A stretch of DNA of 55,642 bases from a virus. A program made the translations under genes and the position numbers. Shown here piece after piece: positions 36,001 to 44,700 of this stretch. Position 1 is the first letter of the stretch. Each line of letters begins with the position of its first letter. Location: positions 1-55,642 of IMG/VR virus record IMGVR_UViG_3300048023_000226, one strand, 5' to 3'. The notes beneath the pieces are model-generated. The model ran no database searches. It saw only the letters and a list, made by a program, of their open reading frames with translations, and was not told where the DNA came from.

Positions 36001-37931
36001 CTCTGTACTACAGCAGAAATTTAACATATACTGGTAACTACACACGTAATAGCACAGTAACGGTCTACTATACTGGTAACTACACGCGTGGCGTAACATA
36101 TACTGGTAACTATGGTCGTACTCGTGCTACTAACTATACCGGAGACTTCACTGGTAACTATAGTCGTACACGTGCAGCATCATATGTTGGTGATTACTCT
36201 AGAAACCGTGCAGCATCATATGCTGGTAACTATGCTGGTGATTACTCTCGTACTCGTGCAGCATCATATGCCGGAGATTACTCTAGAAACCGTGCAGCAT
36301 CATATGCTGGTAACTTTGCCGGAGATTACTCTCGTACTCGTGCGGCATCATATGCTGGTAACTATTCACGTGACCGTGTAACTAACTTTACTGGTAACTT
36401 TGCTGGAGATTACGCTCGTAACCGTGCGTTCTCATATGCTGGAGATTACTCTCGTACACGTACTGGTGCTTATACTGGTAACTATGGCCGTACTCGTACT
36501 GGTAACTATACTGGTAACTATGCTCGTACATCAACACGAACAAGAACTGAAACTGGTTACTATACGAGAGCTGGATACTATGCTGGTGACTACACTGGTA
36601 ACTATACTCGTACTCTAGGATACGCTGGCGACTATGTCGGTAACTATGCTCGTACAAGTACTCGTACATCTACACGTACTCGTTACTCTGCATATGCCCG
36701 TACACGCATCACTAACTATGTTGGTGATTTCACGCGTGATCGTGTAACTAACTTTGCTGGTAACTTCGTAGGTAACTACGCAAGAACTTCTACTCGAACT
36801 TCTACACGTACTCGTTACTCTGCTTATGCACGTACTCGTATCACTAACTACATTGGTGACTTCACACGTACCTCGACTCGTACCTCGACTCGTAACCGTG
36901 GTTCTGCTTATGCAAGAACTCGTATCACTAACTACGTTGGAGATTTCACAAGAGATCGCGTAACTAACTTTGCTGGTAACTTCGTAGGAAACTATGCTCG
37001 TGGATACGCAGGCGATTACGTAGGTAACTATGCTCGTGGATACGCAGGCGATTTCGCTGGTAACTACACTGGTGAGTATACTCGTACATCTACACGTACT
37101 CGTTACTCTGCATACGTACGTAACCGAATTTCGGTATACACTCGTAACCGTAGTTCAGCATATGCTCGTGATCGTGTAACCAACTTTGCTGGTGACTTCA
37201 CTGGTAACTACACAAGAACGTTCTCTGGTCAATACTCACGTAACTACGCTGGTAACTTCATCGGTGATTATGTTGGTGACTTCGGTGGAAACTATGTTGG
37301 TAATTATACTCGCGACTTCGGTGGAAACTACGTAGGAAACTACGCACGTGGCTTCGCTGGTGATTACGTAGGTAACTATGCAAGAACCTTTGTTGGTGAA
37401 TACACTGGTGCTTACTCTGGAACTTACTCACGACAATTTGGTGGAAACTACGTAGGTAACTACGCAAGAAACTATGTTGGTGAATACACAGGAACCTATG
37501 CAAGAACGTTTACTGGTAACTACTCTCGTGGGTTCTCTGGTCAATATACTCGTGACTTTGCTGGTGACTTTACTGGAAACTATGCAAGAACGTTTGCTGG
37601 TGAGTACACAGGAGCATATGCTCGTGACTTCGTCGGTGACTTTGTAGGCAACTACTCACGTGATTTCGTAGGTAACTACTCACGTGTCCGTGTATCTGCT
37701 TACTCAAGAATCCGTAGTTCTGCATACTCCGGTACTTACTCACGTGATCGTGTATCTACATACGTAGGTGACTTCACTGGTAACTACTCACGCGGATTTA
37801 CTGGTAACTACTCACGCAACTTCGGTGGCAACTACTCACGCTCCTTCCTAGGTAACTATGTTGGTGCAACGATTAGTGACACTCTAGTACATACACCAGA
37901 AGTGTATACACTATACTGTAGGGTTGCATAA
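33012..37931 (+). CDS. Giant tetrapeptide-repeat virion protein
   Basis: A 1639-residue protein. Residues 1-265 are a non-repetitive N-domain (SSIPLKIKNTDGDLQEFTPA, then GTHPMSAITGT, and FYEMVDSDLDNL) of a type I recall from marine T4-like structural proteins. From about 268 to 1615 nearly every fourth residue is Tyr, Phe or Arg/Ser, giving units such as YAGN, FVGN, YSRT, RVSA and STRT; about 300 tetrads in total, strongly Arg-rich. An interruption at about 898-984 is non-repetitive and beta-rich (tryptophans, SGFQIQTSFAQPTYYWEVQY). The C-terminus is a short plain segment. The start is GTG, with a purine-rich AGAGAG upstream and no ATG nearby. A fibre or adhesin role is inferred from length and context; no fold is recognised. 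Confidence 0.8.
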   Translation: MSASSIPLKIKNTDGDLQEFTPAQEMYLAVKVGEALAEASAGDVGDISLTNGTNIGSFVDTYYNEPAGTHPMSAITGTSVTTTLKQVAGSASESGSDFARPVGYYADNSNPGFYEMVDSDLDNLTNRALKNVETLGLQGAYELSTSSPGSDWTKHIDGVFSDTHGDGTTTQYHIWKKVTLATPPAGVTTTRPVATDYDGTSSFSGFKEMSDAEIKYTLGQRAKSLRATAGAIGSYQLRSSAQGAPTLAGTWVPRGSASNTRRTIVDVAYSRTRNSAYTRTRISAYTRNRISTYTRNSVDTFSRTFVGEYTGAYSRDFVGNYARDYVGNYARTRVSSYTRNRLTAFTGYFAGTYNRSRVSTYVRNRITPFTGTFSRNRVSSYTRGRVSTYTGTYSRTRSSAYTADYTRTRVSAYTGTYSGTYSRNRVSAYAGTYTRNRVSTYARTSTRTRTSAYSADYTRTRITNYTRDRVTNFAGVFSRARVSSYTRNRVTNFAGNFVGNYARGFVGNYSRGFAGNYSRGYAGDYVGNYARVSTRTSTRTRYSAYARTSTRTRYSAYTRDRVTNFAGNFVGNYATTFTGDFVGNYSRTFVGNYGGNFVGNYATTFTGDFVGNYARGYAGNYAGDYVGNYSRDRVTNFAGNFIGNYATTFTGDFVGNYARGYAGNYAGDYVGDYARTSTRTRYQTYDYTRNSTRTSTRTLAYTRTLYYAGDFVGNYSRNRAFSYAGDYSRNRAFSYVGNYGRTRTGNYTGNYGRTRATNYAGNFVGNYGRTRAASYVGNYGRTSTRTRNATYTGNYGRTRAASYVGNYGRTSARTRNATYTGNYGRTRAASYVGDYSRNRATNFTGNFAGDYSRGRAATLDYTRDSINGGSFTGNYSRNRASSVSYTRYNYSTRVSTRESTGSGSSWSGFQIQTSFAQPTYYWEVQYEGGIYIYNIHWDGFAGSTALSNGSTTTITVGGVTYGRGSYHSSGFGAPRYYIRRLSPNTFTGNYSGNYTGALYYSRNLTYTGNYTRNSTVTVYYTGNYTRGVTYTGNYGRTRATNYTGDFTGNYSRTRAASYVGDYSRNRAASYAGNYAGDYSRTRAASYAGDYSRNRAASYAGNFAGDYSRTRAASYAGNYSRDRVTNFTGNFAGDYARNRAFSYAGDYSRTRTGAYTGNYGRTRTGNYTGNYARTSTRTRTETGYYTRAGYYAGDYTGNYTRTLGYAGDYVGNYARTSTRTSTRTRYSAYARTRITNYVGDFTRDRVTNFAGNFVGNYARTSTRTSTRTRYSAYARTRITNYIGDFTRTSTRTSTRNRGSAYARTRITNYVGDFTRDRVTNFAGNFVGNYARGYAGDYVGNYARGYAGDFAGNYTGEYTRTSTRTRYSAYVRNRISVYTRNRSSAYARDRVTNFAGDFTGNYTRTFSGQYSRNYAGNFIGDYVGDFGGNYVGNYTRDFGGNYVGNYARGFAGDYVGNYARTFVGEYTGAYSGTYSRQFGGNYVGNYARNYVGEYTGTYARTFTGNYSRGFSGQYTRDFAGDFTGNYARTFAGEYTGAYARDFVGDFVGNYSRDFVGNYSRVRVSAYSRIRSSAYSGTYSRDRVSTYVGDFTGNYSRGFTGNYSRNFGGNYSRSFLGNYVGATISDTLVHTPEVYTLYCRVA
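33815..37860 (+). repeat. Tetrapeptide (12-base) coding repeat
   Basis: About 300 degenerate 12-base units encode [YF/R/S]-[AVTS]-[GRS]-[NDTA]; a typical run is YAGNYAGDYSRTRAASYAGD. Codons differ between copies. A non-repetitive block interrupts the array at about 35705-35965. Confidence 0.88.
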
Positions 37932-37952
37932 TCGCTCTAAGTATGGTATAAT
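37924..37952 (+). promoter_or_regulatory. Putative sigma70-type extended -10 promoter
   Basis: TTGCAT (37924-37929) is spaced 17 bases from a perfect TATAAT (37947-37952) preceded by TGG, giving an extended -10. It overlaps the stop of the repeat gene and could drive the 38046-39935 genes by host polymerase without the late sigma factor. Prediction from sequence only. Confidence 0.5.
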
Positions 37953-37963
37953 ATGAGAACAAG

Positions 37964-37988
37964 GCGGGTCATTCATTTGACCCGCTTT
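37964..37988 (+). terminator. Hairpin/weak terminator after the repeat gene
   Basis: GCGGGTC/GACCCGC is a 7-bp stem with an 8-base loop, followed by a short TTTAT. The T-run is weak, so partial read-through to the next genes is likely. Confidence 0.6.
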
Positions 37989-38045
37989 ATCTCAACACTA
38001 TATACATTATAACTTTGAATGAATTGAACTCTCTGGAGATATTTA

Positions 38046-38507
38046 ATGAGTCGTAAGCAATGGATGAATAATGCGTTCTGGGAAACAGACGAAAAGAAAG
38101 AACTAAACTGTATTTTAGAACTTGAAGATGATGTGGGTAGAGTAACCGCCCAACAAATGTTTTTACATCGGCATGATAAGAACGGTGTTGAAAACGAACT
38201 GTTTAATGAAGTAGTCGAGGCCTTAGGTGCTGATGCGATTGATAAGGAAACAACCGATCGCGTTATTCGCAAGAAGGCACAAGCAGAAGAAGAGAAGATG
38301 CGTGATGAAGAACATGATAAAGCACGTAAACTTGAAAAACTCTTCAATTATAAGATGGAAGCTTTTGAAGTAGATGATATTAAAAGTTCCAAAAACCGTA
38401 AGTTGAAGGCAAAATTGCGTCGTGCAAAATCTAAGATTGAAGTCGACATGTACTCAATCATGATTCTACAAGACCAACTAGAGGCCGAGACTAATGGAAA
38501 AGACTAA
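38046..38507 (+). CDS. Charged coiled-coil protein, function unknown
   Basis: A 153-residue protein starting after a GGAG site. It opens with QWMNNAFWETDEKKELNCIL, then a mixed region to about residue 80. A highly charged helix follows (about 84-115, rich in Lys/Glu), then KMEAFEVDDIKSSKNRKLKA and a final helix. I recall similar proteins in marine T4-like phages but no function. It overlaps the glycosyltransferase by 14 bases, so it may belong functionally to the glycosyltransferase-oxygenase pair, for example as an adaptor; this is inference. Confidence 0.7.
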   Translation: MSRKQWMNNAFWETDEKKELNCILELEDDVGRVTAQQMFLHRHDKNGVENELFNEVVEALGADAIDKETTDRVIRKKAQAEEEKMRDEEHDKARKLEKLFNYKMEAFEVDDIKSSKNRKLKAKLRRAKSKIEVDMYSIMILQDQLEAETNGKD

Positions 38508-39231
38508 AGGATTTATAATTGTTTCGTCCAAGAAACGAAACTTTTATTTGTACGGACTAAATCTTGCAGAGTCTCTCAGGGACTATTATGAACCTGAAGA
38601 AGAATGTAAGATCTGTATCGTTACAGAAGAACGATTTATTGATGACCGTGGTAGAGAAGTAGCAGATGATATTATATTCTGTGATGACCACTACCGCGCT
38701 AAACTATGGGGGATGGCAAAATCCCCGTATGACTTGACAATGTACATTGATGCTGACATGGAATGTGAGCATGAAGACATTATCAAGGTTTGGGATGAAA
38801 TGAAAGACCATGATGTGGTCTTCTCTGCATTGACAGATGATCGTGACTATATTTACGCAGAAAGAGACTTTGATACTCCAGAAGGTAGTGCGAAGTTTAC
38901 ATTATGCGGTGGTGTATGTTTATATGATATGACCAAACCAATTGTTCGTGAATTCATGAATGACTGGTGGGATTTGACGTTCAGGCAAATGAACGATACT
39001 TGGTGGCCAGAAGGGTATATTGACAGTCTCAAGTCTTGGGACCAATTTTCTCTTTGGTGGTTAGTCGAGAAAGAAGAAAAATATAAGGACCTCAAGGTTG
39101 GTATCTTTGATGACGACTTGAGGTGGAATTATTACAACGCTCTTAATTGGGCGATAACAAAACCTGAAACGGGACCAGTGATACTACGTCACTTCTCGGC
39201 AGGTTTAAATAAGGATACTCCAATCGTATGA
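38494..39231 (+). CDS. GT-A nucleotide-sugar glycosyltransferase
   Basis: A 245-residue protein. YDLTMYIDADMECEHEDI contains the metal/nucleotide-sugar D86-A-D88 motif, preceded by HYRAKLWGMAKSP, a pattern of GT8/glycogenin-like GT-A enzymes. LCGGVCLYDMTKP and a Trp-rich acceptor region (WWPEGYIDSLKSWDQFSLWW) follow. It is soluble with no membrane segment. It is unrelated in sequence to the glycosyltransferase at 19181 apart from fold class. It overlaps the upstream gene by 14 bases and the downstream oxygenase-like gene by ATGA, forming a tight pair. The acceptor is unknown; the adjacent repeat protein is the nearest candidate. Confidence 0.82.
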   Translation: MEKTKGFIIVSSKKRNFYLYGLNLAESLRDYYEPEEECKICIVTEERFIDDRGREVADDIIFCDDHYRAKLWGMAKSPYDLTMYIDADMECEHEDIIKVWDEMKDHDVVFSALTDDRDYIYAERDFDTPEGSAKFTLCGGVCLYDMTKPIVREFMNDWWDLTFRQMNDTWWPEGYIDSLKSWDQFSLWWLVEKEEKYKDLKVGIFDDDLRWNYYNALNWAITKPETGPVILRHFSAGLNKDTPIV

Positions 39232-39935
39232 CACAGGTAAACGACTCATATCTAAAGCACATACAGGTAAACAACCCTGAGTTGCTAGAGATTCTAAACG
39301 AATACGCCAAGTTGCATACCACGAAAGGTTTCGAAGAGAACTGTCACCTATCCTCTGCACAACACATTCGACAGCGTCCATACTTTGTTGGACCAGTTCA
39401 TATGGATGAGATCGTTGCACAGGGTCAAGGACACGAAGGTTTCCCAGACGAACTTGTTGGTTACAACTTTAAACTTTCAGATAAAGCACACATGATGTTT
39501 GAAAAGGATGCAGATCCATTTTTCAAACGTGACATGACTCATCACCTACGTGACTTAAACGATAAGATGATGAACTTTTTGTCAGTCAAGCATAACGCAC
39601 TTGCAGCAGTGTATCCGCCAGGCGGCTTCATCTCTTGGCACAACAATGCAAATGCTCCAGGCTATAACTTAATCTTCTCTTACTCAGAAGATGGTTCAGG
39701 TTACTTTGAGTATATCCACCCAGAGACTAAAGAAGTAATTCGTTGTCAAGACAAGCCAGGTGAATGGACTTGTAAGGCTGCATACTTCGGTCACTACGGT
39801 GAGTCAGACAAAGTAATGTATCATGCTGCATCTACAGAAGATTGGCGTTGCACAGTCTCTTATGTTTTTGATTACTCAGAAGCATCCGAAGGTTTCCGTG
39901 CAATGGTTCTTGCAGATATTGAATCTGAAGACTAA
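39228..39935 (+). CDS. Putative 2OG-Fe(II) oxygenase-like protein (HxN variant)
   Basis: A 235-residue protein. The core PPGGFISWHNNANAPGYNLI gives H138 with N140 at the usual HxD position, a strand FSYSEDGSGYFEYI follows, and later KVMYHAAS (H199) and EDWRCTVSYVF (R207) supply the distal His and the 2OG-anchoring Arg. I recall this family from marine T4-like phages as 2OG oxygenase-like. The carboxylate position is Asn here, so iron binding may differ from a typical hydroxylase, or another Asp may serve. It overlaps the glycosyltransferase by 4 bases. The substrate is unknown. Confidence 0.75.
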   Translation: MTQVNDSYLKHIQVNNPELLEILNEYAKLHTTKGFEENCHLSSAQHIRQRPYFVGPVHMDEIVAQGQGHEGFPDELVGYNFKLSDKAHMMFEKDADPFFKRDMTHHLRDLNDKMMNFLSVKHNALAAVYPPGGFISWHNNANAPGYNLIFSYSEDGSGYFEYIHPETKEVIRCQDKPGEWTCKAAYFGHYGESDKVMYHAASTEDWRCTVSYVFDYSEASEGFRAMVLADIESED

Positions 39936-39951
39936 AAATATTTTCTTCTAA

Positions 39952-39999
39952 CCTTGAACTGTTATAAATAGAGGAAGACGTTTTATAAACAGTTCAGGG
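39952..39999 (+). repeat. Inverted repeat enclosing the late promoter at 39963
   Basis: The left arm CCTTGAACTGTTATAAA and right arm TTTATAAACAGTTCAGGG pair almost fully (one mismatch, one bulged A), followed by TTTT. The arms flank a 13-base loop. It may terminate read-through from upstream while carrying the promoter for the next unit. Confidence 0.65.
39963..39970 (+). promoter_or_regulatory. T4-type late promoter
   Basis: GTTATAAATAG lies 40 bases before the ATG at 40011, in the left arm of an inverted repeat. Confidence 0.85.
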
Positions 40000-40010
40000 T
40001 TTTAAGGATT

Positions 40011-40361
40011 ATGGCTACTTACGAAGATTTTACAATTGACCAAGGTGCGGATCTAGCTCTACAAATAGAGTTGGTGAACCCCGATGGTTCACAGAAAGAC
40101 CTTACTGGTTATTCAGTAGCAGCCAAAATGAAAAAAACTTACAGAAGTGCTGAGTCGATCGACTTTACTGCTGTAATACCTACTCCCCCTTTAGAGGGCG
40201 TCGTTACAATATCCTTAACTAACTTGCAAACTGATACTTTATCCACTCGTGGTAGATATGTCTATGATGTTGAAATAAGCTTCAATGATGAAGAAGGTAA
40301 CACTATCATAGAAAGAATACTGGAAGGTAAGATCAAAGTCAACCCTTCGGTAACAAGGTAA
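40011..40361 (+). CDS. Small beta-rich virion structural protein
   Basis: A 116-residue all-beta protein: FTIDQGADLALQIELVNPDG, DLTGYSVAAKMKKTYRSAES, LEGVVTISLTNLQTDTLSTR, and GRYVYDVEISF. This is an Ig-like/BppU-like N-terminal module common in phage tails and cyanophage structural genes. Such proteins usually decorate baseplates or fibres. It is the first gene after the late promoter at 39963 and lies 4 bases before the next gene. Confidence 0.75.
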   Translation: MATYEDFTIDQGADLALQIELVNPDGSQKDLTGYSVAAKMKKTYRSAESIDFTAVIPTPPLEGVVTISLTNLQTDTLSTRGRYVYDVEISFNDEEGNTIIERILEGKIKVNPSVTR

Positions 40362-40365
40362 TACC

Positions 40366-41244
40366 ATGCCTATACGAAGAGTCAGTGGTGTAACCGGAGT
40401 AACATCAATCAATGGGTTTGGTTCTGGAACCAAGGTCAAACGAGTTACTGTCGGTCGTCCTATTAGTAATGTTGTTCAGAATATCGGTGCAAATATAAAG
40501 ACATTTGATGGTCTTGGTGATATTCCTAGTATTGAAGAACTAAAACTAGGCGAGATTGGTATAAATACTCAGGACGGCAAACTCTATATTAAACGAGAGT
40601 ATGATGGTGGCGTTCAAACAATTGTAGAGATTGGCGCTGTAGGAGATGAGAGTCTCTCTGCGACAACTACATTTAACGCATACATCTATACCTCTGACGG
40701 AACACTAGAAGTTATAACAGGATCAGACGACGCTGGTAACGTATTACAATACGATCCAGATCCGAACAGTCCATCAAGAATTCAAGTATATCTCAACGGT
40801 GTCTTACTCCATCAAGGAATAGACTACGTTGCAGATGACGGGAGTACTATCTCCCTAACTCACGTTGTAGACGCAGAACAAGTTGTTCAAGTAGCAGCCT
40901 ACAATTCCACAGGCGTTTCTTTTGGAAACGACCTCATAATAGATGACCACTTTGCCTTCATTGTAGGCACTAACGAAGAAACTCGTTTTTATCATAATGG
41001 TACTGACACAATCATTAAACATTTAGGTTTCAATGATAGTCAGTTTAAAATGCAGTATCAAAATGATGATCGACTTGTTATGGATGACACGGGAGTTCAA
41101 CTCTTTGGTCCCTATACCCTAAATGGTAACAATGTCGCCACTCAAGTTGAAATAGATGCATTACATACTAGAATTAACGGATTAGATAGTGACATACAAG
41201 AAATTAACCAGCTGTTGCAAGATTTATTACAGTTCAGGCAATAA
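40366..41244 (+). CDS. Beta-rich fibre/virion protein with C-terminal coiled coil
   Basis: A 292-residue protein. The N-terminal ~60 residues are basic and Gly-rich. SIEELKLGEIGINTQDGKLY (about 55-74) is the 'GEIAINT.DGKLYIK' motif that starts many phage fibre domains. RIQVYLNGVLLHQGIDYVAD (about 138-157) is a 'VNGVLQ.P..Y' beta module also present in the next two genes. DETRFYHNGTD-like strands follow, and the last ~35 residues are a heptad coil (LDSDIQEINQLLQDLLQF). It is probably a short trimeric fibre or attachment collar. Confidence 0.72.
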   Translation: MPIRRVSGVTGVTSINGFGSGTKVKRVTVGRPISNVVQNIGANIKTFDGLGDIPSIEELKLGEIGINTQDGKLYIKREYDGGVQTIVEIGAVGDESLSATTTFNAYIYTSDGTLEVITGSDDAGNVLQYDPDPNSPSRIQVYLNGVLLHQGIDYVADDGSTISLTHVVDAEQVVQVAAYNSTGVSFGNDLIIDDHFAFIVGTNEETRFYHNGTDTIIKHLGFNDSQFKMQYQNDDRLVMDDTGVQLFGPYTLNGNNVATQVEIDALHTRINGLDSDIQEINQLLQDLLQFRQ

Positions 41245-41276
41245 TAAAAAAACCCTATAGTGAAGAACATTTCACG

Positions 41277-41284
41277 TATAAATA
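41277..41284 (+). promoter_or_regulatory. T4-type late promoter
   Basis: ACGTATAAATAAC lies 37 bases before the ATG at 41322. It sits in the right side of a partial inverted repeat (ACCCT...GTGAA/TTCAC...AGGGT, about 41252-41292). Confidence 0.83.
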
Positions 41285-41321
41285 ACAGGGTATATTAACC
41301 ATTCTATAGTATCTCATCAAT

Positions 41322-41681
41322 ATGATCAATAATAAGTCCTTTAACAGGGTACTTGCAGAGAGTTTATTTAATCTTGCAAAACAAAAGCAAGATCAAGTCT
41401 CTGCATCTCCTGGCCAAGAAACTGCACTATTCGATTATATCGAAGGTACCTCTTCATCAACCAATGACCGCACAGTGATTCCTGAAGCACAATCGATCAC
41501 TGCTCAGGGCAACACTGCGCTATTTCAATTGAACGGTACGCCAACTCGTGATGATTTGATTGATGTATGGGTGAACGACGTTCTTCAGCATCCTGAAGAA
41601 ATCTATGAAACCATCAATGATACTATACAGTTTTTTGAGATCCCCCCGCAAGGGACGGACATATACATCAAATTTCGTTAG
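41322..41681 (+). CDS. Small virion protein with VNxVLQ beta module
   Basis: A 119-residue protein. The N-terminal helix (SFNRVLAESLFNLAKQKQDQ) precedes a beta module: ITAQGNTALFQLNGTPTRDD, VWVNDVLQHPEEIYETIND, and a final TIQFFEIPPQGTDIYIKF. That C-terminal module matches those in the proteins at 40366 and at the end of 41742. The N-terminal helix may dock to a partner. It stands alone between a late promoter and the giant fibre gene and probably attaches or caps that fibre. Confidence 0.7.
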   Translation: MINNKSFNRVLAESLFNLAKQKQDQVSASPGQETALFDYIEGTSSSTNDRTVIPEAQSITAQGNTALFQLNGTPTRDDLIDVWVNDVLQHPEEIYETINDTIQFFEIPPQGTDIYIKFR

Positions 41682-41741
41682 TATATTATTAAACGTTTAA
41701 TTATATTCCAATACCAATAACTTAACCTAGGAGATAACCTA

Positions 41742-44700
41742 ATGGCATTTAGGCAGATTAAATCCCCTGCACTAGCGGACAAGGCGGTACTTAATACCAA
41801 ACTTGACGAAAGTGCGGTACAGGGACAATCAACCCTTACAGGTATGGTCAATCCAGCGGATTGTTTCACCCTTCTCTATGATGTCGGTTCAGACTCATTA
41901 AAGAAGATTGGAGCAGACGCATTCTTCGCATCGTTCAGTACGGACGACTTGCAAGAAGGGGCTAACCAATATTTCACACCTGAAAGAGCAAAGACTGCTG
42001 TTGCATCTGATATCGCAAGTGCGGTAGCAGTAGAGACTAATCGAGCAACAGTCGCAGAAACACTACTACAGACTAACATTGACGCTGAAGCATCTACTCG
42101 TTCGTCAGCGGATGTTGTACTACAATCTAACATTGACGCAGAAGTAACACGTGCAACTGCTCGTGAAAACGCAATTGAAATTGCATATCAGTCAGCTGAT
42201 ACTGCATTGTCTGGTCGTATTGATCTACTACTAAACAATACTGACTCAGACGCGATAGATTCATTTGCAGAAATTATCGCAGCGTTTGAAGATGCAGATG
42301 ACGCATTATCTGCTTCAATTATTGCAAACTCTTCCGCAATTACTGCTGAAGTTACTCGTGCAACTAATAAAGAAACAGAAATCAATGACCGTGTTAGTGT
42401 CGAGATCACTCGTGCACAATCTGCTGAATCAGCACTTGCTGTTCAGATTGGTCAAGAGACAACTCGCGCTACTGGTGCTGAGGCTGCACTTTCTGCACGT
42501 ATCTCTACTGAAGAAGGTCTATCGACTTCTCTACAGTCACAGATTACTGCTGAAGTCACTCGCGCAACTAACGCAGAAAATGCTAACACAGCTGCAATTT
42601 CTTCTGAAGTTACTCGTGCTACTGGTGCAGAAGCTGCAAACGCGCAGAACATCACAGATGAAATTCTTGCACGTGCTGTTGCAGATACACAAGTTCGCGC
42701 TGATCTAGGTGCTGACATTGTTACTGCTGAAGCAGCTGCTAAGGCACACGCTGAAGCACAAGACGCACTAATGATTGGTGATGTATCTGTAGACGGTACT
42801 GTATCTAATACTGTTACTGACCGCATCGCAACTGCAAAAGCAGAAGCAATCACCGAAGCAACCAATTCTACAGCAATCGAAAACGCTGCACGAATCGCTG
42901 AAGACTCAGACATCAACGCACGTATCGATCAAGAACTTATTGACCGTGCTGCGGGTGATACTACTCTACAGGGTAACATCGATACAGAAGAAGCTGCTCG
43001 TATTGCTGGTGACGCAAACCTACAATCACAAGTTGACTTCATTACAAACAACACTGATCCAGCTGCTCTAGACTCACTAACAGAAATCGTTAGCGCATTC
43101 CAGTCATCTGATTCAGACATGTCTGCACTTATTTCGTCTAACACTACTGCAATCGCAACTGAGAAGTTACGTGCAGAAACAGCGGAAGGTGTTCTACAAA
43201 CTAACATCAATACTGAAGCATCAACTCGTTCAACTGCTGACACTGGTCTACAGTCTCAGATTGATCAAATCAACATTGACATTCAAGTTGAAAAAGACGA
43301 CGTTCTTGCTGAAGCAAAAGCATACACTGACTCAGAAGCTGACTCGCACCAGGCCGTTGCAATTGCACACGCTGATGCACAAGACGCCGCACTTATCGGT
43401 GACGCATCTGTAGATGGTACTGCTGGAAACACCGTTACTTCTCGAATTGCAACTGCTAAGTCGCAATCATATGCTTACACAGATGCAGAAGTTGCAACTG
43501 AAAAAGCACGTGCTGAAGCAGCTGAAGAAGCAGTCGCTCTACGTACTACTGTACTAGAAGGCGAGATGGACTCAGTTCAGGTTCTTTCTTCACAGAATGA
43601 AACCGACCTACGTGCAGAAGAAGTTGCTCGTGCATCAGGCGATACTAACCTACAAGGTCAGATCGATGCATTGGATTCAAACACTACAATAGAAGTTGAT
43701 GACCTACAAGCACAGATTACTGCTGAAATTGCCCGTGCATCTGGTGTTGAATCAACTAACGCAGCTGCAGTCGTTACTGAAAAGCAACGCGCAGAAGCGG
43801 TAGAACAGGGTCTACGTGCAGACGTAAACACTAACATCGCTAACATCTCTTCTAACCTAGGTGATATCAACGTAGAACGTACTCGTGCACTAGCTGCAGA
43901 AGGCGCTCTAAGTACTCGTTTAGATCTTGTTGAAGATGACTTCAACGCAGTAGACTCAGACCTACAAGCACAGATTCTTGCTGAAACTGCAAGAGCCGGT
44001 GGTGTTGAAGCAGGTCTACAGACTTCTGTGGATTCTCTACAAACTCAAGTAACTGGTAACGACTCAGACATTCTTGCTCTACAGAACTTGCAAGGTACAG
44101 ATGTTGCTGACCTACAATCACAGTTGGACGCAGAAATTGTTCGCGCCTCTGCTGCTGAAGTAGTAAACGCAAATGCTGTTGTTGCAGAGACTACACGTGC
44201 AACTGGTGTCGAAGCTGGTCTACGTACAGACGTTGATTCTAACCAATCACAAATCACTGCAAATGATTCAGACATTCTTGCTTTACAAGTATTGCAAGCT
44301 GCTGATCACTCAGACAACCAAGCACAAATCACTGCTGAAGTAAACCGTGCAACTGCCGCAGAAGGTGTTAATGCCGCTGCTGTTGTTACTGAAAAGAACC
44401 GTGCGGAAGGTATTGAAGCAGGTCTACGTACAGACGTAGATAGTGTTCAGGTACAGGTTACTGCAAACGATTCTGATATCCTTGCACTGCAAAATCTACA
44501 AGGAACAGATGTTGCTGATCTACAATCACAGTTGGATGCGGAAGTAGTACGTGCAACAGCTGCTGAAGGCGTACTGACTACTGACCTAACAACTCTAGAA
44601 ACTCGTGTTGACTTCATCGTATCTAACGAAGACGGTGCTGCTCTAGACTCATTGACAGAAATCGTTGCTGCATTCCAAGGTGCAGATTCAGACCTAGACG

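Noticed and set aside
33427-37503. Many 60-110 codon open frames in other frames of the tetrapeptide-repeat gene
   Set aside because: The 12-base repeat keeps other frames free of stops; the products are low-complexity Val/Leu or Tyr/His strings without start signals.
40560-40567. Perfect TATAAATA inside the gene at 40366-41244
   Set aside because: It falls on GGT-ATA-AAT-ACT codons inside a conserved motif (GEIGINT) and is ~760 bases from the next gene start; probably chance, though not excluded as a weak promoter.
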